DNA of 64,000 nucleotides. Origin: Sipunculus nudus (lineage: Eukaryota; Annelida; Sipuncula; Golfingiida; Sipunculidae). Below, in pieces: positions 37,321 through 49,800 of this stretch. The notes below the pieces were generated by a model. That model was not told the DNA's origin and ran no database searches. It saw nothing but the letters and a program-made list of their open reading frames with translations. The translations under genes were made by a program, and so were the position numbers. Location of the stretch: positions 16,944,576 to 17,008,575 of the forward strand of contig CM049309.1 in the NCBI GenBank assembly GCA_026874595.1, in the 5' to 3' direction. The first letter of the stretch is position 1. The number at the start of each line of letters is the position of its first letter.

Positions 37321-38572
37321 ATAACTATATATTAGTAAATTAAGTTTCTATCGTTGGTCTGAGGATTTTAAAATCTATAGCAAATTTTCATTTTACAATA
37401 AAAATTCTACATATCTCACACCTGGCAAAGCGTTTAATAGTAATATCATTTTAAAATACACATACAAATCTTTAGGTACTTTTTCATTGTATCTTTATCA
37501 TCTCTCGTTATTCTTAAGTTTTGATTTAATTAATTAATTAAATGAAGTCGGTCGAATAAGTAAAAAAAAATTGTTTTGGTTCTGTCTACTTTTTAACTAT
37601 CGTCCTCGGATTTGGAATGAGGTGTTAGTATGAATGATGAAGTCGAGACCGGCCAACAGGAGCCCTGAACCGAGATGCAGGAATTCAAGGCAGAGACCAA
37701 AAAATCCAGAGACCAAAAATCAAGGGATCCGAGACCGAGATCTTGAAATCAAACACTTTCACCCAACTGTCATCCACGCCCTTACACCTGTATCGACTTT
37801 CAAAAAATATTTTATGAACCTCCATTTACAGTTGCATTCCAATTTCTACAGAATCAATAGTCGAACAAACTAGGAATGAGGTCATTTAACCTTATAGGAA
37901 AAAATAAGAAAAAAGAGGACATATGTATTCTGCATTGTTTATAGGGTATACTGATATATTTAACAGACAAATTATAATACTACATATTGGGTTATGTATA
38001 ACATAATTATCTACTATATCTAAATATAGATGAAATGTTTACTATAAAGGATAGAAGAAAACGAGACAGCTGTCTTATAAAACTACAAGTTTGAGAATCC
38101 TGTTGATAACAGACAAGAGACAAAATAAAGTCGGTATACTGCATGCATGACAGCTGCGTTTACAAGCCCGGTATATCTACGACATATGCGCTGTTGTAAA
38201 CAAGCTCATAAATAACAAACGTTTGTGACATCAAAATATGCAGCAGTTCACACCATAATGTTGGTATAACGGCATGTTTGAAATAGCAAAACATTATCAA
38301 TCGATTTTATTAGCCTGAAAAAACTATGGTAGCGAGCATAACAAGGTAATTCACCTTCATTCATTTCCAAATAATATAAAACACACACATCAAAATACAT
38401 GTGGTTTGATATATTAGCTGTATGTACACAAACGTCAAAGCCTGCCAACTGCCATCACATACATAACATCAGAAATTTACATTCTATCAGGTAGGGCCGA
38501 TATATCCAGTGGCGTCAACTTATCTTCAAGGGGGGGGGGTGCAGGCGTGGGAGGGTAATCGAAGTTGGGGCA

Positions 38573-38622
<50 letters not shown>

Positions 38623-39040
38623 TATATGGTAAAGGTTAAGATAGACAGTGACGCCATTTAGATAGATATATAATGTATCATAAACAGTTAGTTTTACTTC
38701 ATGTACTACAGAACTGTTTCATGAGTACAGCTGACTAGCCGGCTCACTCTTCAGGTACTTCAGATATATTATATACACCTTTTTTATTGTATGTGTGACA
38801 CATTTCATATATATAACAATTAAGTATAAGGGTTTAAAAATAAAGTATAATGTTTCTAGAATATGTTAATGCTACACCCTTGTATTATAAGTAAACTCAG
38901 AAATGAAACCAAATTTTTAATATGTTTCATTTCCAAAACATGCATATAAATATTGTTCTCTGAACATCAGGGGGGTGGGGTGGTGGGGGGGGGGGTGGGG
39001 GGCTGATTGAATAGATCATCCCACATTGCTAAAAAGTGGG

Positions 39041-39043
<3 letters not shown>

Positions 39044-39115
<72 letters not shown>
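39044..39115. repeat. (AT)n microsatellite
   Basis: Almost pure AT dinucleotide repeat in the intergenic region. Confidence 0.95.
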
Positions 39116-40290
39116 CTAGTGCAAGCATGTAAGTTGTAAACGGCTGATGTTAACAAAAGGAAGGTGATATCCTTCATAATTTCAGGTTTGAGCAAACAAA
39201 GAAGTGAGGTACCTGTCTTGAGGTACCCATATGGAAACAATTTGTTACATATTTGCATGTAAAATATAAAACAAATGGATTTATTGATGTTAGATTTATT
39301 TTCAAATCAAAGTAATTCTTTAAGTAAATGATACACAGGGACGAATCCAGGATATAGGAAAAGGAGGGTTTGAAAACCCAGGAGGACTAATGATAAAACC
39401 TTAAATATTTTCCCCGGGACCCCCCCCCCCTTTTTTTTTTCTTGTACTTCACAAAAATATATACTTTATTGACTGATTGAACATTTCTTTCTTTCTTAAT
39501 TTTAAAGGAGAAGGCTGAACTGGAAGATATGACACGATCTGGAAAGGACTACGCTGTTCTGTATATAGGTTAACGTTGAGGTATTTACTTAGAAACCGGC
39601 GATTTTACTCTGACATTATTTTCAGCCGCTTTTGTACATTTTACTCAGCAAAGCTCCCTGCATTAGTGTATCTGTATATAAAGAGCTATAAACTCTTTAC
39701 ATAATCAGTTGTTTGTTATATATAGCTGTTAGCAGCTGTGCCTTTTAAAACCCGAATAGATTTTCTTATTAAAAAATTGTACACATGCCTTAGAGTGGGT
39801 TAGGGTAGACCTATCAGCGGTGGTATCCGTTTTATTTTCACGAAAGAACTGTAACCTCACAGCCTTTTGGTACACATGCATGTTAAATAATCACTTTATC
39901 AATGAACCACTTAATCGCTTTATGTTTGTAAATCGATTTCTATTTAAAAAAAAAACCGTTTCATCGATTAACATAGACCATCTCATTTCGTGTCATTGCA
40001 TATTGACTTTTATATCATTTTGTCAAGGGTCCAGGCATGATGCTATCTTACAGCACGTGGTATGAAATTTAATAGATCAGCCGTTTTGCTCGTCTTTGGC
40101 CAGAGCGAATATCCGGAATTATTTCTAAAGACTTCTATTTTAGAGCACCATGAAAGGTAGGAAATTATGTGTACATTGTATAAATGTATGTACGTTGACA
40201 GTGATCTTGGTAAAATACTGGCGTCTAGTATAGAACACTAACTGCGCCTGTCAATTCATCTTGAAGTGGATGTGCCACTGAAATCATGTG

Positions 40291-40345
40291 ACAGTGGCGG
40301 ATCCAGAAGTCCCCCCCCCCCTCTTTTCAGCCGCCGCAACCGTTT
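40291..40345 (+). repeat. hAT-like terminal sequence, solo
   Basis: cagtggcggatccagaagtc followed by a C run is close to the CAGTGGCGGATCYAG terminus I associate with hAT-Tip100-type elements. No matching inverted end was found nearby, so this is at most a fragment. A weaker relative (cagggacgaatccaggata) is at 39338. Confidence 0.35.
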
Positions 40346-41342
40346 TTAGCGGTTACATTTGTATATCAGATCCTATAAAGATCAGACCTGCAGAGGTGTT
40401 GTTTTATATTAAAAAATGTATATAACGACTTTGGTGCCCTGTTTAACCATATTGATGAGACGAGCGCAAGTCTAAATGGGGGGAGTAGCTTATAGGGTCA
40501 AAGTACGCCACTAGAGTTATTGTACATATCACGTCATGAACTACCTCGCGATGCACACGCATGGTTCTACTTTTGTTTTACATATTATGGCAATACACAC
40601 CAAGTGTAATGAGTTCAAATTTATGTATAAGTGTATTATAAAATGTATATCGGATTGTGCCACATTGTTGGGACCTCGTTACAATTGGCAACAAAGGCTT
40701 TTTGCTTTTATATTATATACTCGTTTCACCATCCTGTGCCTATCTATTTTTAGAGATCATTTTCTTGAAGGTTTATAGTAATTTCCTAGAAAAATGCATA
40801 TGAAAGTGACAGTGTAATATGGCAATCAAGAATTTTAAAATAAATCTCCAGTTTATGTTTTACAACCTTCTGACCACTTTCCAATGATCTGACAGATCAG
40901 ATGTGTCCCTGCCATCTTTGTTATAGCTGTTTTTATTTTCTTTAATGTTTAAATGACAATATCCAATCAGAGACTGTTTTCACATGTAACCAATGACCTT
41001 GACTGCCAAGTGGGGCTGATATGCTAAAAAAGCCGACTAAATTTGCATATTTCAAAATTATGTTGTTTCTTAAGGTGAAAGGTAGGTGTTTATGCCCATT
41101 TTGTAAACATGCCAAACAGTCTTCTACCCTACATTACCTTTTTCTCCCTCAAAAGTTAACTTATCAAAAGGTTCATAATAAAAACATCATTAACCCATAA
41201 CTACCAACAGGTTTTAATATTTTCAGTACCATATATAGTATAATTGTCAACGGTTACCTTGTGTAAAAAATATGATGGTTATAAAGAAAACATCAAACTG
41301 GATACAAAATATACGTACACAACAAAAATATATGTGATTTTT

Positions 41343-43498
41343 TTAGCTCAGCTGAATGAAAGTCATCTGAGCTATAGTCATCAGTCTTTGTATGTCGTGC
41401 GTCCGTCTGTCCGTTAACCAGGCACAAATCGTTACCGCTGGACCTGGAATCTTCTTACTTAATATCCAGGAAGGTCCATGAAGGATCACCTTGGAAACCT
41501 GAAATTTGTCTCTGTTACCCATATTCTCCAAGCTATGGGGCTCAGAAGTACCCCCCAGAATAATTAAAAAGTTGATATAAAAGCTCCAGTATCTGAAAAA
41601 CTAATGCATTGATCACCATGATTCTTTGCATGCATATTCATCATCGAGTGTTTCATCAGTTCTTGCAGACTGGTGGCGCCACCTGGAATTTTTCGAATTT
41701 TTACGATTTTTTTGTGTAAACCTGTATTTTTTCGAATTTATACCCATCTTTTTCTCTATTTTTGAGATCTTCAAAGATGTGGTCATCTGTAAACAGGACA
41801 CCAATCGTTTCCATTGGACCGAGAAACTTCTTACCTGGAATCCTGGGAGGTCCATGGAAAGTCTCTTCCCCAAAATCTGATATTAGGTCTCTGTTACAAA
41901 TATTCTCTGAGCTATGGGGCTCGGAAGTATCCCCAGAATTATTAAAAAATTGATACAAAAGCTCCAGTATCTGAACAACAAATGCGTTGATCACCATAAT
42001 TCTTTGCATGCATAATCATCATGGAATGTTTCATCCTTCCTGCAGAGTAGTGGCGCCACCTGGAATTTTTCGAATTTTTACGATTTTTTTCTATTTTTGA
42101 GACCTTCAAAGATGCGGTCTTCCGTTAACAGGACACATATCGTAACCATTGTACCTGGAATCTTCTAGCTTGACATCCTAGGAGGACCATGAAAAAATCG
42201 CCTTGCAAACATGAAATTAGGTCTCTCTTACCTATATCCTCTGAGCTATGGGGCTCAGAAGTACCAACCAGAATAATTAAACATTTATCCAAAACCTCAA
42301 ATGTCTGAACAACTTATGCATTGATAACCATGATTCTTTGCATGCATATTCATCATGGAGTGTTTCATCAGTTCCTATTGTTCTGACCAAGACTGAAGTG
42401 ACATACGTTGAAATGAATATCCGTGACAACTTTCTAGACAGCTGAGCGTCATAACCCCTGGGTCACTTGCTCAGACCTTTAAATGAAGCAGTCATCCGTA
42501 AACAGGGCACAAATCGTAACCACTGTACCTAGAATCGTCTCACTTTACATCCTGGAAGATAAATGAAAAGTCTCCTTGGGAACCTGAAATTAGGTCTCTG
42601 TTACCCATATTCTCCGAGCTATGGGGAACAGAATACCCCCAGAATAATTGAAAATTTGATACCAAAGCAGGGCACAAATCATAACCATTGGACATAGAAT
42701 CATCTACTTTGACATCCTGAGAGTTTCTCAAAAGTTTTCTTCAGAATACTGAAATTAGGTCTCTGTTACTATATCGTCCGAACTAACGGGCTCGTAAGTA
42801 CCCCCAGAATAATTAAAAAATTGATACAAAAGCTTCAGTATCTGACAAATGCATTAACCACCACGATCCTTTGTATGCTATTGATAATGAAGACAGGTGG
42901 CTTAACCTGGATTTTTTTTTAAATTTTCAAGTATTTTTTTCTGTATTCTTGAGACCCTTAAGGATGCGGTCGTCTGTTAACAGGGCACAAATGATAACCT
43001 TTGGACCTGGAATCTTTTAATTTGACATACAGGGAGATCCATGAAAAGTTTTCTTTGAAACCTAAAATTTGGTGTCTGTTACCCATATTCTCCAAGCGAT
43101 GGGGCTTATAAGCACACCCCCCCCCCCTCAATAATTAAAAATATGATACCAAAGCAGAACACAAATCACAAGCACTGGACCTAGAATCTTCTGACTTGAC
43201 ATCCTGAGAATTCCTCAAAAGTTCTCCTGAGAAACCTGAAATTAGGTCTCTGTGCCCTGTATTCTCCGAGTTAAGGGGCATGTTTGAGCACCTCAGAAAT
43301 AATGCAAAATACACACATATTGTCAGATTCCTCCGGAACGGCTGGATGGATTGGTGTGCTTTTCGGTCTTGATGAACTTAAGCTTATATACATGAACGAT
43401 GATGCCACCTACAATATCTTAATTATTTGCCTATGCAAGGACATATTGTCAACATGTCAGCCGGCTGAGCGTCATGATGACCCATGGGTCACTTGTTA
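41343..43498 (+). mobile_element. R1 repeat element, copy 3
   Basis: Same ends as copy 1: tttagctcagctgaatg on the left and ggctgagcgtcatgatgac then ccatgggtcac on the right. Units start near 41413, 41789, 42124, 42498 and 42976, with truncated units near 42667 and 43155. An internal gctgagcgtcataacccctg at about 42441 suggests that a second R1 end was embedded or that the array was rearranged. It is non-coding. Confidence 0.75.
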
Positions 43499-44386
43499 AA
43501 ATCACATTTCAGTGATTCAAATGCAAGAAAAGATATATGAACATTCCTGACCTCTGATGCGTACTTATTAATTAACTTTTACCACACAAAGCAAGGCAGA
43601 GTTATGGTTTCTTTATTTTTTATGAAATGGTAGTCCGTTATCAAAACTGAAGAGTAATTTTTGTGCGTACAAATATCTACATTTTTTTATCCTCTAATTA
43701 AATGTACATAATGTAATATGGTAGCACGATTTGTCATACCATAACTGTATGTTAAATCAGGGAGCATGTTAATCAGCTCGGTATATTAAATAAAAGTTAC
43801 CGAACGCCTTGATTGTGTAACGTTTATACGCAGTGTGGTTTCTGATCTGTCAGCCTTATAAGTACTTCAGCGTTGGGGTAGATCGTGTCAAATCTTTAAA
43901 ACGGAACCAGCGTTGCTATAGTAAGGTAGGGCCACAGCACCCATTGCATCTTGATTAGAAAATGACGTATCAATTGCGAAAACCCCTGCAGCCATATAAA
44001 GTACCTTTAAGGAGGTGTTGAGGTTATCTATAAAGTTACAAGGGAAGTCATGCGAATGAGATTTTTTATTTACTTCTGTGGTGATGTAATAGGCTGGTAA
44101 TTGCGACACTCTCTCACTTCTGTTGATCATGCAGCGTGACTTTTGTGGAAAATATAAACAAACTGGCACATGACATATAATCAACAACTAACAAAACTAC
44201 CTGGTTTACTTAGGTGCAACATTACACGCAAAATTCCATTCATGTGTACAAGCCTAATTGGTTGACGAGGTCCATTTGTCGATATACAGGTATCTTTTAT
44301 ACTATATATATGCCTAAAGCATATCAGTATATTGATTGGGCTTCCATTTATAGTTGTTTTACTTCCGTGTTACAGCGATACAATTA
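43499..44386. other. Upstream flank of the lectin receptor gene
   Basis: No gene is recognised. Near 44297-44313 lies tttatactatatatatgcc, a plausible TATA box about 80 bp before the ATG at 44387. The promoter assignment is an inference from position. Confidence 0.3.
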
Positions 44387-46835
44387 ATGGATCGCTTGGC
44401 ACTGGTTCTATGTTGGAATTGGATACATGCGATTCTGGTGAACGGGCTAGAATTACGTTACACGAATACAACAGAGACGTTCCATAAAGCCACCAATATA
44501 TGCCATAGCTTTGGGAAACAGTGCACGTTACCGCATTATCAAACTGATCAAGAGATAATCGCTGTCCAAAAATATATGAAACAGGAAGTTGTGCCACAGG
44601 TATGGCTTGCAGTGAAGAAAGAAAAACATAAAACTTGGTTCTGGCAGAATGGTAAACCTGTCGGTAAGTAACAAAACTAAATAATATGTTTTTTATCATT
44701 ATCTTTAAATCAATATTTCTAAATAACTACTAGTAATAAAAATTTTTTACTTCTCATGTATAAGGCGAAATATAGTATTAAAATAGTGATTATTTTCTTT
44801 AATTTCTAAAATTTTTATTAGGCAAGTTATGTATACATTTCTACTAAAGAGTGATAGGACTTTCAATTAAAAATGAAAATTTAAATTTACAACATAAAAA
44901 AAACAGAATAGACAAATAAACAAAAACGTCTAGAGATACTTGTATGTAGTTTGTTCTAGGTTTACAGAATTTTTTCCAGTGTTACCTGAGACTGGGAATA
45001 TCGCGCTTTTACTTTAAAATTCGAATAAAAAAAAATTTAATCGTTGTTGCTGTCTGTAATTCTTCCTGTCTCTCCCTTTTTAGGCCACAAAAGGCAGGCG
45101 TTCTCGGGCACCGCGCGCGTCAATTTTAATCCCTGCGTAAAATTTGTTTATTTTGATTTTCAATAGAAACTTGCCAATTTTGAGCACCAGTCGCTCGGAC
45201 ATTTCTTTCAGTGCCCTCGCGCACTGATTTATGAAAACAAGTGCATGATAACCTAACCTTTGTTTTGGTGGGGGGGGGGGGGGGGAGCTTATCTCAACTG
45301 TTTATTGGTGTTTTAAATATTATTAATGGTTGTAGAAATATCACTTTAATTTTCTATATATGCGTCATTATTTATTTTTATAACTAGCTTTTATAAGTCC
45401 TAATGTGACACACAGGGAATGATTTTGAGGCTCAGCGATGGAAGAGTTACATGAACTGTGGGCTACTTCATCTACGGGACAAACTGTTTGAGGGGGACGA
45501 CTGCTCCATACAGACCTACGGCTATGTCTGCTCCGTTGGAGGTAAAGAAAAAATAAGGATTTTCAAACAGTGCATAATCCTATATTCTTCTTCTTCTCAA
45601 TCATTTCTTCTCCCGGAACTACATTTTGACGTATAGGTAAAATTTAACTGATGTACTGAAGAGGTTTAATACAGTGCAAGGGGTTTATTCTGTCACATGA
45701 CGTCTATTAACTAGATATATTCGCTTGGACGTTTTATATAAATAATCCCGAAAACGCCGATCCCACCGCAAATAGGCTATTCGTTTTGTTTATATGCACG
45801 TGTTTATAACATTGGGGGACCAACAAAATAATCCAAACACATTCATCAAGGACATCTGGCGGCAAGTCAGACGAACCAGAGGACGTTTTGCAACTAGCGA
45901 GCTTAAAGCATCTTAGATTACATAGGCCAGAAATCAATTAAATTCTATGGAAAAGTTATATTATAATGTCTGTAAATATCGTCTGCCTGTTTTAACTGTA
46001 TTTATAGATCCCGATTGGTGTTTGTTCAACAAGGGCCCGACCAGTAAATGTTTAACTATCGGTAACTGGTCCTACACTGTCGACTGCTCCTCGGACAACT
46101 GGTACGATGCGCGTCACCGCTGTGAGAGCGTAGGCATGAACCTGGCTCTAATACCGGACAGAGCACTGATCGAACACCTGGCCAAGGAATGGTATCAGAC
46201 GAGTGTGGTCAAATGTAGACAAGTCTGGGTCGGTTTTAGACGAGAGGACTGGATTATCAGTATTAAAGGCAACCAAACACAAGACGCCGGTAAGTGTAGA
46301 ACAGGGTTGCCAGCAGATATCTCTTCCCGACTTTTTCTGACTTCCAGTTAGTTTTCAAGGATTAATCATGACGCAAATATTGAATTTGGTCTAAAAAAAA
46401 AGTCAGTCATTTATAGCAAACCAAAAGCAAAACCTCATTGGAAAAACGTATGGAACAATAGAATCATACACCAGATCATGTCAGCAACAGTATTGGTTAA
46501 TTATTAATTGTTAGTGTTATATGTTTTGTCTATCCATACTCTGCATCATCAACCTTAGATTTTTGTGCAAAAAGCAAAAGGAAACAATATTAAATCACTT
46601 TTTATAAGAAATGCCAATCTTTCAACCTCGCCATAGCCATTAAAAAATTCCCAAAATATCAAAGAATTCCCTGACTTTTTATGAAAGGGGGCATCCTGAA
46701 ATACAATTAATCTAATTTCGTACATGAAACATATCTTTGAATCTTATGTGTCAAAATCATTTTTATGTCAAGCCTTTGAAAATTATTAAAGGCTATACAT
46801 TTGAAGACTAAAATGGGTATACAGGGGCGTAGCCA

Positions 46836-46890
<55 letters not shown>

Positions 46891-49800
46891 ATAAAACACC
46901 TCACATATTTTAATTCGAATTAGAAACATCAGTTGTACAAGTTTAATAATAAAAATATACCAAATTTGCAGGATCAAATTAACCCACTGAAATGTAAAAT
47001 CATCAATAAACAATACATTAATTACTGCATATTCAATGTTTTATATTGAAAAAAATCCCAGATCTGCAGATACCAGTGACAAGAATTTCATAATTGTGTT
47101 TAAAAAATTTAAATATTATTAAACTACCGGTAAATTCCGGGTGGACGTTAGTACTGGATGCGAGCGGGGGTCGGGGGGGGGGGGGGGGTAGGTGTTGGTG
47201 TTTGGCCATCCTTGGCTACGTCTCTGGAAATATATAACGATACAAAGATACACTCTATCAAAATAAGTGCAATTATACACATATGAATCTTCTAATAAAA
47301 GTTTATGTATTCTAAGGAGAAGTAAACAAAAATGTTTCAACATTTTACAGGAAGAGGAAGCGGTCTGAAATATTTCTGGGCGCCTGGAGAACCCAAAAGG
47401 GACGATTGTGCAATTGTTTATCGGGACATGAATAATAATTTCTTGTGGAGATCTGAAAATTGCTCAGCAACTCATAACGTATTTTGTGTCTGCAATACAG
47501 GTACAGGAAACACGGCATTTAATTTTTCTGATGTTTCTTTCGTTTCTGTCTATGTTTTCACCAAATTCTAATGTATATTTCTTATATACAGTATCTACAG
47601 AAAAAAAATCTGGTGTTTGTGCTGTGATTTATTATACACTGGCAGCCTATTGTATCCGCCAAAACAGAGTTTGCGGATACTATGTTTTCAGTCGGACGCC
47701 GCCGCCGCCGCATAGGTTGCCAGACAACTCCTCCGTAACCACTGTGCGGAATTTTTTTTAAATTCGGGATTATGATCGGGTCACATGTGAACTGCTGCGC
47801 CCTCATATTTGGTTGACCTCTGACCTTTCCTCTCTGCCCAGCGTCCATTTGTGCGTCTGTTTCCACACATAAACCCACATATCTCGGGAACCGTTTGACC
47901 GATCAGGCTAAAAATTTAGCACTTGGATAGCTTTATAACACACACTAAAATGGTGGCGCCACCTGCAACCATTTTTGCACAGCGTCCATCTGTTCATCTG
48001 CCTTGGGATAAAATCACTCATATCTCTGCATTGGTTGGACTTATCCAACCGAAATTCTACATGTGTATACATCCTGGATAGCTTTCTTGATTTATGACAG
48101 GTGGCGCCACCTACATTCACGTTAATGCTGCAGACATCCAAGCTCATATCTCGGGAACCGTTTGACCGATTGGGCCAAAAGTTTGTATGTGTATAGATCT
48201 CATATAGCTCTTTATCATACGCAAAACTGGTGGCGCCACCTGCAACAATTTTTCACAGCGTCCATCTGTTCATCTGCCTCGGGATAAAATTACTTATATC
48301 TCTGCATTGGTTGGACTTATCTGCCTAAAATTTTGCAGGTTTATACATCTTGGATAGCTTTCTGGATTTTGTGGCAGGTGGCACCACCTTCATTTATGTT
48401 TACGCTGCATACATCCAGGCTTATATCTCAGGACTGTTTGCTGCTCCTGAAATTTAGCATGTGTATAGATCTCACATAGCTCTTAATCATACATAAGTTT
48501 GGTGGCACCACCTGCCACCATTTTTGCACAGCCTCCTTCTGTTTGTCTGCTATGGGATAAATCACCCATATACAAGAAGTGGTTTGACTTATCTGCCTAA
48601 AATTTTGCATGTGTATACAACTTGGACAGCTTTCTGGATCTTGTGGTAGGTGGCGCAACCTACATTAACATTTCGGCTGCTGACATCCATGCTTATATGC
48701 AACACACCTCACTCTATTTCCCCTTGCCACTAAATCCATGCCTTACTTCACCCGTCTCACTCTGATTTCGGCGGATACACGAAGTCGCTTGTCGACTACC
48801 CGTATTCTAGTTTTAATTTTACATCATGACATCTATAGACTGAATACATTAATTTGCATTTTATTCACGTATTGAGGCGACCAGTTATCAACACGTTATT
48901 AAAGCTAATAGAAAATATATTATGTGACTGAAGATCATGCATTTGTTTCATGTTACTTCCATCAAAAGCGGAGGAGAGCGAGACGCCGGACCCTTCCGGA
49001 ACAACAGACTATTTAGGTAATCATCAAAATACTTTAACTACAGCGTATTAAAAATGATTAACTATACAGTGACCGGACCTATCATCATATCAGTCTGTCT
49101 GAATTGTCTTATCTAAGAATATATAAACAGTTACAGTAAACCCCTTTAAAACGATATGCGAACTACACGTATAGTTATGGAAGCGTGATACACATTTATG
49201 TTCGTTCGGAATCTAATTTGGGTCGCTCTGAATTTACCAGGGTAAATTATTATAGCAGTCATGTATTTAGCTCACACTGCTGTAATGACCAACACAAAAT
49301 AAACTCGATCTTTTCATATTACCATATAAGCCAGCTCAAGGCGTACAAAAGATGAAATAGACAAAAAAAAGGAGTATGACTAAAGAGCAGTAAATAAGAC
49401 ATTTCTTTGCTGAGGAAACACCTATACACTTAAAACTCTATCATGGCCAAGTGGTTTGCTTTATTGGTTAAAAAAAATTTGTCCAAAATGGGTACGTGTA
49501 CTAAACGTGTTTCAGGCGGAAGGAACAACAGATTCAGTCTTGTCCAGGCCGTAGGCATTCCGGCAGTGTTGTTGCTAATTGCCTGCATCATTGGAACTGT
49601 TTACTTTTGTATACGAAGGAAGCGAAGAAAACACGTAAGTGAGCGAGCTAAAAATAGTTGATTATGTTTTTATCTACAGAATCTTAATTCTGTATTGGTT
49701 ATCTTCATATATTATTATCTGTACATTCTTTACTGATTATCTGCAATATGCTACATGTAAAAATTGTTTTATGACAAGAATATTTTTAAAGCAAATAATG

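Larger units (their letters stand above)
37321..41342. other. Intergenic stretch with microsatellites and transposon termini
   Basis: No gene is recognised. It contains (AT)n at about 38577-38627 and 39044-39115, G-runs near 38530 and 38970-39002, a C/T homopolymer at about 39419-39440, and two sequences resembling hAT termini near 39338 and 40291. Confidence 0.4.

Noticed and set aside
39338-40345. A complete hAT element between the two terminus-like words
   Set aside because: Both words are in the same orientation, so they cannot be the two ends of one element.
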